Below are positions 13,917 through 22,366 of a DNA stretch of 22,658 nucleotides, in pieces. The number at the start of each line of letters is the position of its first letter. The first letter of the stretch is position 1. The DNA comes from DSBN01 sp041686355. GTDB lineage: Bacteria; Spirochaetota; Spirochaetia; DSM-16054; Sediminispirochaetaceae. A model generated the notes under the pieces. It ran no database searches. It was not told the origin of the DNA and worked only from the letters and a program-made list of their open reading frames with translations. A program made the translations under genes and the position numbers. The stretch spans positions 1 through 22,658 of the forward strand of contig JAWLDZ010000035.1 in assembly GCA_041686355.1 (NCBI GenBank), read 5' to 3'.

Positions 13917-15257
13917 ATGCGGAGGAGAACATGGTGGGCGGTAGTGCTGTTAGTCGGGCTGCTGGGAGTGATTCCGGCGGGTGCCCAGGAAGTGTCGGAG
14001 AAAAATGATATTGCAGTTTTTGATCTCAGCTATTCAGACTATTCAATTCCAAGCGGTGCCCTAAATCTGGTCGACCAGTCAATCCAGAATGTATTTATAG
14101 ATCTGGGCCGGTTTAACGTACTTGGGATGGAGTACAGGTTAAATTCAAATGAGATTGACGAGTTTATCAATAAAATTAAAGAGCTGAAGCAGGAGAATGT
14201 TGAAATACCGGAAACAGTACGCCTGGGAGAGGAGACCTTTACCGAGGCCGACTTCAATAAGTTGGTAGGGTCTTTTATCGTGGTGGTACCGGTTGTTTCC
14301 TATTACAACGTATATCAAGATGGCGGTGAGTACGAGGCGGAACTGCAGACCTCCTTTACCTTCATTAAAGTGGATACCGCCGAGGCCTTTGCCAGCTTTC
14401 AAATAGACACCAGCGCCAGCGGTGATAATTCCCGACAGGCCGTAAAAAGTGCCGTAGATATGATTCCTATACAATTGCAGTATAAACTGCGCAGTATACC
14501 CGAGTTCCAGCTGAAAACCGGAATTGTGGACATTGAAGGCAGAGAGATAATTATTGAGTTCGGCCGTAATATGGGTGTGCGGGTAGGTGATGAATACGCG
14601 CTTACTAAATCCCGTATCCTTTCCTCAGGGTTTACCCGCACGGAAGAAACCGGACTGTTTGTGATTAAAGATGTGGACGAACAGATTTCTACTGCAACCA
14701 GAGTTTACAGCAGCGAAAGACCGGGGATTGGCGACCAAATGCAGGAAATCCCTCGGCTCGGAGTGAACGCCGAAGTGTATGCCCACGTTCTTCAGGATAA
14801 CGCTGTGGATGGCATAGATAATAGATTTGTAGTTGGGTTCGAAGCAACAGCTACCAGGGGTTTTTATGATTTACGCCCCATAGCAGGGGTGGAAGTACCC
14901 CTCGGAGATAATCTATTCATATGGTTTCCCGTAATCTCCTATGTGGGAATGGAGTATAACCTCCGGCTTGGTCGGCTGAGTATCGCCCCATCGGCTGCGG
15001 TCGGGCTTGGAATGATGGTCCCGATTCTAGGTGATGAAGAGTTCAGAGATAACTTTGACTTTCTCGGCAGTTTCGGGGGGACCGCAAAACTGAGTGTGAA
15101 TTATCTGTTCAACCGGGATATGATGCTGAATCTGAATGCCGGATACAGCATGTATATCGGCTTGTTCGACGACATCTCTTTCAACAATAAAACCTATACA
15201 AATCCGGCGGATGTACAGGGCTCATTTGTTGGGGTTGGTTTAACCTTTAAATTATAG
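13917..15257 (+). CDS. secreted envelope protein with CsgG/FlgT-like region and beta-barrel-like C-terminus
   Basis: Unidentified 446-residue exported protein. A signal peptide (about 1-23) ends in AGA before Gln24. Residues about 30-160 (DIAVFDLSYSDYS..., VDQSIQNVFIDLGRFNVLG) resemble the alpha/beta fold of CsgG/TolB-N/FlgT-type periplasmic domains. Residues about 200-270 contain EFGRNMGVRVGDEYAL and a TGLFVIKDVDEQISTATRVY stretch, a beta-rich module like the C-terminal part of FlgT. Residues about 285-446 are alternating beta strands ending FVGVGLTFKL, consistent with a small outer-membrane barrel. AAGGAGGA (13903-13910) precedes the ATG. The TatT gene follows almost immediately, so they are probably co-expressed. 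Function is unknown; the domain reading is by eye. Confidence 0.6.
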   Translation: MRRRTWWAVVLLVGLLGVIPAGAQEVSEKNDIAVFDLSYSDYSIPSGALNLVDQSIQNVFIDLGRFNVLGMEYRLNSNEIDEFINKIKELKQENVEIPETVRLGEETFTEADFNKLVGSFIVVVPVVSYYNVYQDGGEYEAELQTSFTFIKVDTAEAFASFQIDTSASGDNSRQAVKSAVDMIPIQLQYKLRSIPEFQLKTGIVDIEGREIIIEFGRNMGVRVGDEYALTKSRILSSGFTRTEETGLFVIKDVDEQISTATRVYSSERPGIGDQMQEIPRLGVNAEVYAHVLQDNAVDGIDNRFVVGFEATATRGFYDLRPIAGVEVPLGDNLFIWFPVISYVGMEYNLRLGRLSIAPSAAVGLGMMVPILGDEEFRDNFDFLGSFGGTAKLSVNYLFNRDMMLNLNAGYSMYIGLFDDISFNNKTYTNPADVQGSFVGVGLTFKL

Positions 15258-15281
15258 ATTTGGTTGAATAGGTATACAGGA

Positions 15282-16319
15282 ATGAAGTCGGTAAAAGGTG
15301 GTCTCCCTCTAATTTTAATAGGCCTAGCAGTTCTCTCCTCCTGTTCCATCAATAAAATGGCCACGTCGATGGTGGCCGATGCGGTTGCCTCGCCCCAGGG
15401 AACCGCGGTCTTCAGCAGCGACGGCGACCCGGAGCTGGTGAAGGATGCCCTTCCCTTTGCGCTGAAGATGTATGAGAGTCTGCTGCAGAGCAACCCGGAG
15501 AACCGGGACCTGCTGGAGGCCACCGCCGAAGGCTTTATCTCGTATGCAAATGCCTTTATCCACACCCCCGCGAGCATGCTCGAGTATCGACAGCTTGACC
15601 GTCAAAAGGAGATGCTCCAGCGGGCCCGTAATATGTATCTGCGGGGCCGGGACTACGCTCTACGCTCGCTTGAGGTTGAGTACCCGGGCTTTCGTGCTGC
15701 CCTGGAAAGCGGCGAGGGTTCTTCTTTCCTAAAGCAAATGAAGGAAAAAGACCTCCGGGGGCTCTATTGGGCGGCGGCCGGCTGGATGGGGGCGGTTTCT
15801 GCGGCCGGGTTCGATATGGGGCTGCTGATGGAGCTGCCCCGTCCGGTAGCGCTGACAGCCCGCGCCCTGGAAATAGATCCGCAGTACAAGCGGGGGGCTC
15901 TGCATTCTCTGATGCTGGAGATATACGGCGGGATTCCCGATGTGCAGATGCTGTTTGGAACTTCCGAGGTAGGCGCATATACAGAAGCAATTTTAGAAAA
16001 TTTTTATTCCAAGCACGATCTCACCCCCGCCTCCGCTGACAATGCCACCGACCCTGCTTCTCTGGAACAAAAAGCTCGGTTTCATTTTGACCGGGCCATT
16101 GAGCTCTCCGAGGGCCATGCGGTTGGCCCGTATGTTGCCCTGGCCGGGAGTATAGCGGTGAAAAATCAGGATGTTAAAGAGTATCGCCGGCTGCTGGAGA
16201 AAGCCCTGTCGATCGAAGTTGATAAGTACCCTGAAATGCGCCTTGAAAACACCATTCTCCAGGAGAAGGCACGCTGGATGCTCGAGCATATTGAAGACAA
16301 ATTTCTGGTGCTGGACTAA
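15282..16319 (+). CDS. TatT-like lipoprotein (TRAP transporter T component family)
   Basis: A 345-residue predicted lipoprotein. The signal peptide ends in the lipobox LSSC (Cys21). The mature part is almost entirely helical, with TPR-like repeats and the family hallmark DPELVKDALPFALKMYESLL (about 54-73) followed by an NPENRDLLEATAEGF segment. TatT proteins, known from Treponema pallidum, form periplasmic trimers with the TRAP receptor TatP. Here no TatP or TatQM gene is adjacent: the partner upstream is the envelope protein at 13917. ATG 15282 is preferred to an earlier in-frame TTG because it gives a normal lipoprotein signal, although the ribosome binding site is weak for both. Confidence 0.85.
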   Translation: MKSVKGGLPLILIGLAVLSSCSINKMATSMVADAVASPQGTAVFSSDGDPELVKDALPFALKMYESLLQSNPENRDLLEATAEGFISYANAFIHTPASMLEYRQLDRQKEMLQRARNMYLRGRDYALRSLEVEYPGFRAALESGEGSSFLKQMKEKDLRGLYWAAAGWMGAVSAAGFDMGLLMELPRPVALTARALEIDPQYKRGALHSLMLEIYGGIPDVQMLFGTSEVGAYTEAILENFYSKHDLTPASADNATDPASLEQKARFHFDRAIELSEGHAVGPYVALAGSIAVKNQDVKEYRRLLEKALSIEVDKYPEMRLENTILQEKARWMLEHIEDKFLVLD

Positions 16320-16368
16320 AAAAGCAAGCTGGTTTAAGTATAAGTCCAGCTGCAGTTGTATTACCACC

Positions 16369-16438
16369 GGAATTACCTCAAATAATTTCCTCATAAGCCG
16401 AAAATAATTACAGGTCAAACTGAAAGCGAGGTAATTTC
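16369..16438 (+). promoter_or_regulatory. possible ribosome-binding-site-sequestering helix
   Basis: GGAATTACCTC (16369-16379) can pair with GAGGTAATTTC (16428-16438): nine consecutive Watson-Crick pairs plus a G-U and a G-C. The second strand contains the GAGGT ribosome binding site and ends at the base before the ATG at 16439. The 48-base loop also contains AATTTCCTC, a near-copy of the anti-Shine-Dalgarno strand. This could switch translation of the 71-residue protein (inference). Confidence 0.45.
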
Positions 16439-16654
16439 ATGAAACACTACGTAGTAAAGGGTGATGGGGAGTATAGAACGTACGTTGAGGTACTGGAAAA
16501 AAGCAGCAGCGGGTATACTTTACTGATGAAGCAGGAAAGGCGTTGGGGTTTTAAGGAAACTACCCACCAAATGAGCACAAACCTGTTTGAAACCTGCCTC
16601 AGAACCGGCTATTTTATTGAAGCCGAGACCGGCAAATTAGCTCGCTACGCCTAG
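16439..16654 (+). CDS. small conserved-looking protein of unknown function, 71 residues
   Basis: I do not recognise this protein. It is basic and soluble with no signal peptide or membrane segment. It begins MKHYVVKGDGEYRTYVEVLE and appears to alternate short beta strands (Tyr- and Val-rich) with a helical segment around residues 44-60 (LFETCLRTGYFIEA). A GAGGT site (16428-16432) with 6-base spacing supports the ATG. The next gene starts 50 bases later on the same strand, so it may be co-transcribed with the three-domain regulator. Start, stop and ribosome binding site are clean, which argues for a real gene. Confidence 0.65.
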   Translation: MKHYVVKGDGEYRTYVEVLEKSSSGYTLLMKQERRWGFKETTHQMSTNLFETCLRTGYFIEAETGKLARYA

Positions 16655-16703
16655 CACCAATCCGAAAAAATACTTAGATACTTATAAAGTACAAGGGATA
16701 GTT

Positions 16704-17999
16704 ATGGGACTAGTTTTGTTAATAAACTCCGAAAAAAGTGTACGCCGAAGGGTTAAAACCGCCTTTGAGCAGCGTAAACCCAGCGGTTATTCGGTAAAGA
16801 TGGTAGCCAATCAGGAGCGGGCCCTGGAGTCGCTCAATTTTGAGCTTCCCGAAGTAGTCCTCATCAACTGCAATGACCCCCTGATCAACTACCGCGAAAT
16901 TGTAGAGGCAGTCCAAAAAGATGCCTGGCTTCACAGTTTCGGTATGATTGGGGTGTACGACAGCCAAACTCAGGATGAGCGCTCCATCATTACCGAGTTC
17001 GGCGAGCTCAATTTGCTGGTGATGCTGGATAAATCCAGAATTGTAAGCCACTTGTCAAAATCGGTTTCCATTATTATTGAGAATCGCCAACTTATTTTTC
17101 AACGGGAGTTGGCCAACCATCTCTCCAGTCACTCCTCGGGTTCCTTTGAACTGGACAACGACCCCCTGGCTGTTCCTATCTATGCCGGTATTGCCGCTAC
17201 CAGTCTTATGCAGAAGGGCTATCTCGCCTCGGAACATAAGTTCGATCTGCAGATGGCCCTCTCTGAGCTTATTATTAACGCGATCGAGCACGGAAACTGC
17301 GGTATTACCTATGAAGAGAAAAATGCCGAGCTTACAAAAGGAAAAAGCGTAGTGGATATTATTCTCGAGCGCTGTACTGACCCGGATGTTGCCGCCAAGC
17401 GGGTGCATTTTGAGTGGGAAAGCCGCCGCGACTCTTCCTCGTTCATCATTCGCGATCAGGGCGAGGGGTTTGATGTGGAGAAGGTACGCGGGCAGATTGA
17501 GCAACAGGATCAAATGCGGCCCCACGGGCGGGGAATAAAAATGGCCGAATACTCCGGTGCGGAGATTCGGTATAACGAAATCGGAAATGAAGTCCAGCTC
17601 ACCTATCAACATCCTGAATACTCCGAGCGCGGCACCCCAGAAGGATTTGCCGGTGAGGAGGTACTGTTTACTAAGCCTGGAGATGTGGTGTTCCGCGAGG
17701 GAGAGAAGGGAGATTTTCTTTACTATATCTCCAGTGGTCATTATACCGTGACTCACCGTGGAAAAATTGTCGGTGAGCTCTCACCGGCGGATGTGTTTAT
17801 GGGAGAAATGTCCTTTCTGCTTAACAATCGTCGCAGCGCCGCCGTCACCGCCGACAAAAACGGTAAGCTTGTGCGGGTTTCCCGCAAGTCCTTTGTACAG
17901 GCAATGAAAAATTATCCCCATTACGGAATATTTCTGTCTAAGCTATTGGCACACAAACTTACCCGCTCGAACACCCAGCTTACTCAGTTATCCTCATAA
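16704..17999 (+). CDS. three-domain regulator: degenerate receiver, RsbW-like ATPase, cyclic-nucleotide-binding domain
   Basis: A 431-residue cytoplasmic protein. Residues 1-125 look like a CheY-type receiver (GLVLLINSEKSVRRR, PEVVLINCNDP), but the phospho-acceptor Asp position reads Asn55 and the acidic pocket after strand 1 is lost, so phosphorylation is unlikely. Residues about 150-300 form a GHKL ATPase of the anti-sigma/serine-kinase type, with an N-box ELIINAIEHGNCG (188-200; Asn192), a G1-like DQGEGFD (251-257) and GRGIKM (275-280). Residues about 315-425 form a cyclic-nucleotide-binding domain: PGDVVFREGEKGDFLYYISSG, then a phosphate-binding cassette MGEMSFLLNNRRSAAV (366-381; Glu368, Arg377). 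AAGGGA (16693-16698) precedes the ATG. Probable role: nucleotide-responsive anti-sigma or partner-switch kinase. No adjacent sigma or STAS gene was seen. Confidence 0.8.
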   Translation: MGLVLLINSEKSVRRRVKTAFEQRKPSGYSVKMVANQERALESLNFELPEVVLINCNDPLINYREIVEAVQKDAWLHSFGMIGVYDSQTQDERSIITEFGELNLLVMLDKSRIVSHLSKSVSIIIENRQLIFQRELANHLSSHSSGSFELDNDPLAVPIYAGIAATSLMQKGYLASEHKFDLQMALSELIINAIEHGNCGITYEEKNAELTKGKSVVDIILERCTDPDVAAKRVHFEWESRRDSSSFIIRDQGEGFDVEKVRGQIEQQDQMRPHGRGIKMAEYSGAEIRYNEIGNEVQLTYQHPEYSERGTPEGFAGEEVLFTKPGDVVFREGEKGDFLYYISSGHYTVTHRGKIVGELSPADVFMGEMSFLLNNRRSAAVTADKNGKLVRVSRKSFVQAMKNYPHYGIFLSKLLAHKLTRSNTQLTQLSS

Positions 18000-18046
18000 T
18001 TTATTAATTTTTTAAAAATGCCCTTGCTGACCGGCACTGGCCTTGT

Positions 18047-18063
18047 GTAAAAGCCCGCCGGGC
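18047..18063 (-). terminator. weak possible terminator for the hydroxyacid dehydrogenase gene
   Basis: On the minus strand a 4-bp GCCC/GGGC stem with a 3-base loop (18053-18063) is followed by four Us, just beyond the stop of the dehydrogenase. It is short and may be chance. The 75-base convergent spacer holds nothing else clear. Confidence 0.3.
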
Positions 18064-18074
18064 AAAGCCCTAGA

Positions 18075-19016
18075 CTAAACGGCGTGCCATCGCCGGTAGC
18101 GGGCCGAGAACTCGTCAATAAACAGGTCCAAGTAGTCCGGTGCTGCGGCGCTGGAGTGGGGCATTAAGTAGCAATTGGAAAGCCGGCGCAGGGGCGAGCT
18201 TTGGGGCAGGGGCTCTCTTTCAAATACATCCAGATAAGCCGCATCGATCCAACCCGAGCCCAGTGCAGTGGCCAGGGCTTCCTCGTCAACCGCATTGCCC
18301 CGTCCGACATTGTACAGTGCCGCCCCTCGCGGAAGCTTCTTCAGTTCACGGCGGCCGATTATGCGGTCGGTGTGGGGGCTGCGGGGCAGGGCCAGCACCA
18401 GGTGGTCGGCAGTGGACAGGATGCTCTCCAGTCGGGCAACTGGTTCTATCCGGTCTTCGTGGGTGAAAAAATCGGGAGCAGGCGTATCGATGTTCCGTTT
18501 AATACCGGTAACCTTGCAGCCAAACAGCTTTGCCCGGCGGGCTATCCACGATCCGATATTGCCGAAACCCAGAATTACTACATGCGAACCGCTCAGCCGC
18601 CGCATGCGGTCGGTAATTCCCACTCGCGGCCACTCTTCATCGCGCATTCGTTCAGCGCTTTCGGCGATACGTCGGCTTTGGGACAGCAGCATTCCCATTA
18701 CCGATTCACTGATAATCTTTCCCTGAAAGCGGGAGTTTTTCAGCTGCACCTGCGGCGGCAGCTTCACCGAAAAGTAATCTAAACCGGCGGCCGGGGTGAC
18801 CAGGTAGCGCAGCAGCGGGGCGCGGGCGACCCACTCCTGTTCAAAAAACCAGCTGACTGCGGTTTCGACCTGCGGTAAAAGCTCGACGAATTCCTCTGGC
18901 GAGCGGGCATGGTGCACCTGTGCACCGGGAATACGGCTTTTCATATATTCAATTTGGGCTGGTGTAATAGTCCAACAACTGGAATAGGGGCTTTCAAGCC
19001 ACACTGCAATATTCAT
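18075..19016 (-). CDS. D-2-hydroxyacid dehydrogenase (NAD-dependent)
   Basis: A 313-residue enzyme that interconverts a 2-keto acid and a D-2-hydroxy acid. The Rossmann motif VVILGFGNIGSWIARR (146-161) and the family catalytic triad are present: Arg239 (NVGRGNAVDE), Glu268 (DVFEREPLP, with Glu266 alongside) and His287 (LMPHSSAAAP). The frame stays open 38 residues further upstream, but that extension looks unlike the family. MNIAVWLESP starting at 19016 gives a typical first beta strand and the usual length, so I chose it despite no clear ribosome binding site. It is divergent from PEP carboxykinase. Glyoxylate/hydroxypyruvate reductase is a reasonable guess, but the substrate cannot be read from the sequence. 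Confidence 0.88.
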   Translation of the reverse strand: MNIAVWLESPYSSCWTITPAQIEYMKSRIPGAQVHHARSPEEFVELLPQVETAVSWFFEQEWVARAPLLRYLVTPAAGLDYFSVKLPPQVQLKNSRFQGKIISESVMGMLLSQSRRIAESAERMRDEEWPRVGITDRMRRLSGSHVVILGFGNIGSWIARRAKLFGCKVTGIKRNIDTPAPDFFTHEDRIEPVARLESILSTADHLVLALPRSPHTDRIIGRRELKKLPRGAALYNVGRGNAVDEEALATALGSGWIDAAYLDVFEREPLPQSSPLRRLSNCYLMPHSSAAAPDYLDLFIDEFSARYRRWHAV

Positions 19017-19154
19017 GACAAACAGCTTAAAACTGAAAAATTTACTAGTCAATAGCTTTATACGGGCTGCAAGGTGTTGCATTAAAAGCTCCATAGAAGA
19101 TAATATACGGTCAAACCAATATTTGAACATCGATAAAATAATAAGGAGAGGTGT

Positions 19155-21059
19155 ATGGACCTGAAATACGATGATGTCTTAAAATCCAAGATGAGTGAAG
19201 GGAGCTACAAGAAGCTCATGGCACTCGAGAACCAGAAGGTCTACGACCACGTAGGGTATTTCGCTCAGCATTGTAACCCCGCATCCATCTATGTATGTGA
19301 TGACAGCCCCGCGGATGAAGAATACGTGCGGAAGATGGCTATTGAAAAGGGCGAAGAACACAAGCTGGCAAAAGACGGACAGACTATCCACTGGGACGGA
19401 TACGGCGACCAGGCCCGTGATAAGGCGAATACCAAATTCATGGTATACAAGGAAAACCTGGAGCGGATGAAATCACTCAACAGTGTTGAGTATGAAGAAG
19501 GACTGGCCGAGATCCAGGGTATTGCAAAGAACATTATGGACGGCAAAGATGCAGTAGTAAAATTCTTCGCAGAAGGCCCCACCTTCTCCGAGTTTACCCG
19601 CCCCTGTATACAGTTTACCGATTCCTGGTACGTACTCCACTCCGAACAGATTCTCTACCGAAATGCGTATGAGCACTTCAAGGCTATGAAGACCCAGGAA
19701 GAGAAAGACGATATTTACCGCTTTATTCACTCCGCCGGTCAGCTTGACGAACGCGGTTGTTCTGTAAACCTGGATAAGCGCCGCATTTATATGGATACTC
19801 AGAACAACATTGTATATTCAATGAACGCCCAGTACGCAGGTAACTCCGTGGGACTGAAAAAGCACTCCATGCGTCTGGCCATTAACCAGTCCGGGCAGGA
19901 AGGCTGGCTCTGTGAGCATATGTTCCTGATGGCCGCTGCCGACAACGATGTAGACCGTAAAACCTATTTTGCCGGCGCCTTCCCCTCCGCATGCGGTAAA
20001 ACTTCAACTGCGATGATCCCGGGAGAAGAGGTTGTCGGTGACGACATCGCCTACTTCCGCAACATCGACGGACAGTTCCGTGCGGTAAACGTTGAGCAGG
20101 GCATTTTCGGTATTATCAAAGAGGTAAACGCTGAAGATGATCCGGTTATTTTCAAGAACCTGCTCATACCCCAAGAGCTCATTTTCTCCAATGTGCTTCG
20201 TGGGCCCGACAACAACCCCTACTGGATCGGCATGGGTATGGAAACCCCCAAAGAGGGTGACAACCACTCCGGACCCGGTTGGTACGAAGGCAAGAAAGAC
20301 TCCAAGGGACAGGAAATCGGCATTGCCCACAGTAACTCCCGTTACACCATGCGGCTCGACTACCTGGATAACTTTGACAAAGAGGGCTTTGAGGATAAAA
20401 AGGGTGTGCAGGTACAGGGCGTGCTTTACGGAGGACGTGACAGTGACACCACAGTTCCGGTTGAAGAATCCCACAACTGGGAAGAAGGTATTGTACTGAA
20501 AGCATCAACCCTTGAGTCTGAAACCACTTCAGCAACTCTGGGTGCCGAGGGTGTCCGAAAGGCCAGCCCCATGGCTAACCTCGACTTCGTCTCTTACCCC
20601 CTGGGTGAGTACACCATGAATAACATTGACTTTGTGAAGGGCATGAAAGATGTTCCTAAGGTATATTCTACCAACTACTTCCTGAAGGGCGAGGACGGCA
20701 AGTTCATCAACCCCAAAACTGCGAAAAAGGTCTGGCTCCACTGGGCTGAGAAACGGGTACATGACGAGCTTGGTGGTTACGAGACTCCCACCGGAATTAT
20801 TCCGACCTACGAAGATATCTCAAAGCTGTACAAGAAGTACATGAATGCTGAATATGATAAGGCAACCTATGAGCAGCAGTTCAGCTTCCGCTGTGACAAG
20901 TGGATCGAGAAACTTGAAAGAACCAAAGAGTTCTACCACAAGATGGATGCCGACACACCCAAAGCGCTCATCGCAAAATGGGATGCTGCCATCGAAAAAA
21001 TCAAAGCCGCCCAGACAAAATACGGAAACGTTATTAAACCGGGAGACTTCAAAGGCTAA
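19155..21059 (+). CDS. pckG: phosphoenolpyruvate carboxykinase (GTP)
   Basis: Interconverts oxaloacetate plus GTP with PEP, CO2 and GDP, linking the C4 acids to gluconeogenesis or, in fermenters, fixing CO2 onto PEP. The 634-residue length suits the GTP class. The kinase-1 loop FPSACGKTSTAMIPG (276-290) has the reactive Cys280 and Lys282 typical of GTP-PEPCK. The substrate-binding YAGNSVGLKKHSMRLA (227-242) and the metal-binding GDDIAYF (295-301) are also visible. In most GTP enzymes the loop reads GKTN; here it is GKTS. AAGGAG (19143-19148) precedes the ATG. The gene is monocistronic, ends in a strong terminator and looks highly expressed from its strong ribosome binding site (inference). 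Confidence 0.95.
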   Translation: MDLKYDDVLKSKMSEGSYKKLMALENQKVYDHVGYFAQHCNPASIYVCDDSPADEEYVRKMAIEKGEEHKLAKDGQTIHWDGYGDQARDKANTKFMVYKENLERMKSLNSVEYEEGLAEIQGIAKNIMDGKDAVVKFFAEGPTFSEFTRPCIQFTDSWYVLHSEQILYRNAYEHFKAMKTQEEKDDIYRFIHSAGQLDERGCSVNLDKRRIYMDTQNNIVYSMNAQYAGNSVGLKKHSMRLAINQSGQEGWLCEHMFLMAAADNDVDRKTYFAGAFPSACGKTSTAMIPGEEVVGDDIAYFRNIDGQFRAVNVEQGIFGIIKEVNAEDDPVIFKNLLIPQELIFSNVLRGPDNNPYWIGMGMETPKEGDNHSGPGWYEGKKDSKGQEIGIAHSNSRYTMRLDYLDNFDKEGFEDKKGVQVQGVLYGGRDSDTTVPVEESHNWEEGIVLKASTLESETTSATLGAEGVRKASPMANLDFVSYPLGEYTMNNIDFVKGMKDVPKVYSTNYFLKGEDGKFINPKTAKKVWLHWAEKRVHDELGGYETPTGIIPTYEDISKLYKKYMNAEYDKATYEQQFSFRCDKWIEKLERTKEFYHKMDADTPKALIAKWDAAIEKIKAAQTKYGNVIKPGDFKG

Positions 21060-21079
21060 GCACTTTTTCTGTATAATAC

Positions 21080-21115
21080 AGCCGCCGCTTCGGTATACCG
21101 AGGCGGCGGCTTTTT
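21080..21115 (+). terminator. strong intrinsic terminator after PEP carboxykinase
   Basis: GCCGCCGC (21081-21088) pairs with GCGGCGGC (21103-21110). The stem continues inward through a T-G wobble and TCGG/CCGA to a TATA loop, about 13 pairs in all, and is followed by TTTTTCTT. Confidence 0.92.
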
Positions 21116-21201
21116 CTTGATTGAATCTTTAAACTGTTTCCATTAAACGTAAAAACTTATCCTGTAAATTCGGTGTAACTTATTATCACAGGAGAGGAAT
21201 C

Positions 21202-22335
21202 ATGGATACATTACATGTGGCAAAGCGGAAAATGGACAAGTTTGCAACAGCGATAGAATATTTTCATTATCCAACCTTTTATACTGACCTTGAAGGGGAT
21301 ATTCTTGCATATAATCAAGAGCTTTTAGAGATCCTAGGTTTTCAGGCAGGGACGGATGTTGAAAATATAAAATTTATCGATCTAATAGCTGTGGAAGAGC
21401 GGCATTTTGTGTTTAGACATTATGAGAAAATCCTTTTAGGAGCCGGAAGCGCTGTCAGTGAAGTCTATCCTCTCTTGTCCCGGGACGGCATAAAAGTTGA
21501 CGTTGAAATTACCGGTTCCCTCTTAGAGGATGAGCATGGAACTCAGTACGGCATTTTATTTACCCTTCAAAAACTCTCCCCTGTCGGACGAGAGAGGGAG
21601 ATAGTCAGGCAATATGTGTATCACCTTAAGCATGAGTTGAAATCTCCTCTAAATGCGGTTCTCGGCTTCACTGATTTGCTGCTGAGAGATGCGCGACTAC
21701 GTGGAGAGGCAAGGGAGTACATAGGTCTTATCAATGAGAGCGGGAGTGATATGCTGCATATGATAGAAGGCTTGTCTGAGCTCCCACTTAAGACGCAGAA
21801 TCACCTAAAAGTGACATTTGAGTGGTTTTCACTGGATAAAATTTTCTCGTTTATTGCCAATGTAGGCAAAATGCTCATAAGACAATCGGGAAAAGACATT
21901 TCTCTCCGTGCTGTGCATCCTGCCGATGTTGACCTTTATATATATGGTGACAAGAAGCGCATGAAGCAGATCCTCCTTAATCTTATAAGCAACGCGGTGA
22001 AGTTTACCCATACCGGTATGGTTGAGTTTGGGGTTGAAGAGAATGAGAAGGAGGAATATGAGTTTTTTGTTCGTGATACCGGCATGGGGATTCCTGAGGA
22101 GGAGCAGCCGAAAATATTTGCACCTTATCATCAAACGCAAAACAGTGTAACTGTTGATGTAGAGGAGGGAGATGGGATTGGTTTGAGCATAACAAAGCAC
22201 TTTGTAGAGGAGATGGGCGGCGAGTTGTATTTGTTGTCCAGTCCTAATGAAGGGAGTACTTTTTATTTTACCCTGCCTCCTTTCAGTGCCGGACAAAACA
22301 AATCTTCACAGAACCTTGATAAATATCTGACGTAA
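21202..22335 (+). CDS. soluble PAS-domain histidine kinase
   Basis: A 377-residue sensor kinase without membrane segments. Residues about 15-125 form a PAS domain (PTFYTDLEGDILAYNQELLEILGF, then GIKVDVEITGSLL). The dimerisation and phospho-acceptor region has His144 in HLKHELKSPLNAVLGF. The HATPase has N-box NLISNAVKF (260-268; Asn264), DTGMGIP (292-298), GDGIGLSIT (323-331) and a final GSTFYFTLP (351-359). It should sense a cytoplasmic signal, autophosphorylate His144 and pass phosphate to a receiver not found in this window. AGGAGAGGAA precedes the ATG at ordinary spacing. Base composition is more AT-rich than its neighbours. The next gene begins 31 bases downstream on the same strand. Confidence 0.9.
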   Translation: MDTLHVAKRKMDKFATAIEYFHYPTFYTDLEGDILAYNQELLEILGFQAGTDVENIKFIDLIAVEERHFVFRHYEKILLGAGSAVSEVYPLLSRDGIKVDVEITGSLLEDEHGTQYGILFTLQKLSPVGREREIVRQYVYHLKHELKSPLNAVLGFTDLLLRDARLRGEAREYIGLINESGSDMLHMIEGLSELPLKTQNHLKVTFEWFSLDKIFSFIANVGKMLIRQSGKDISLRAVHPADVDLYIYGDKKRMKQILLNLISNAVKFTHTGMVEFGVEENEKEEYEFFVRDTGMGIPEEEQPKIFAPYHQTQNSVTVDVEEGDGIGLSITKHFVEEMGGELYLLSSPNEGSTFYFTLPPFSAGQNKSSQNLDKYLT

Positions 22336-22366
22336 TACTGATGGAAAGTTACTATCATTTTACCAT

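Noticed and set aside
17055..17756. 233-codon minus-strand reading frame opposite the three-domain regulator
   Set aside because: It is the antisense shadow of a gene with clear ATPase and cNMP-binding motifs; its composition is not protein-like.
19017..19130. 38-residue N-terminal extension of the D-2-hydroxyacid dehydrogenase
   Set aside because: The extension is unlike the family, lacks a ribosome binding site, and would cover the divergent promoter region of PEP carboxykinase.
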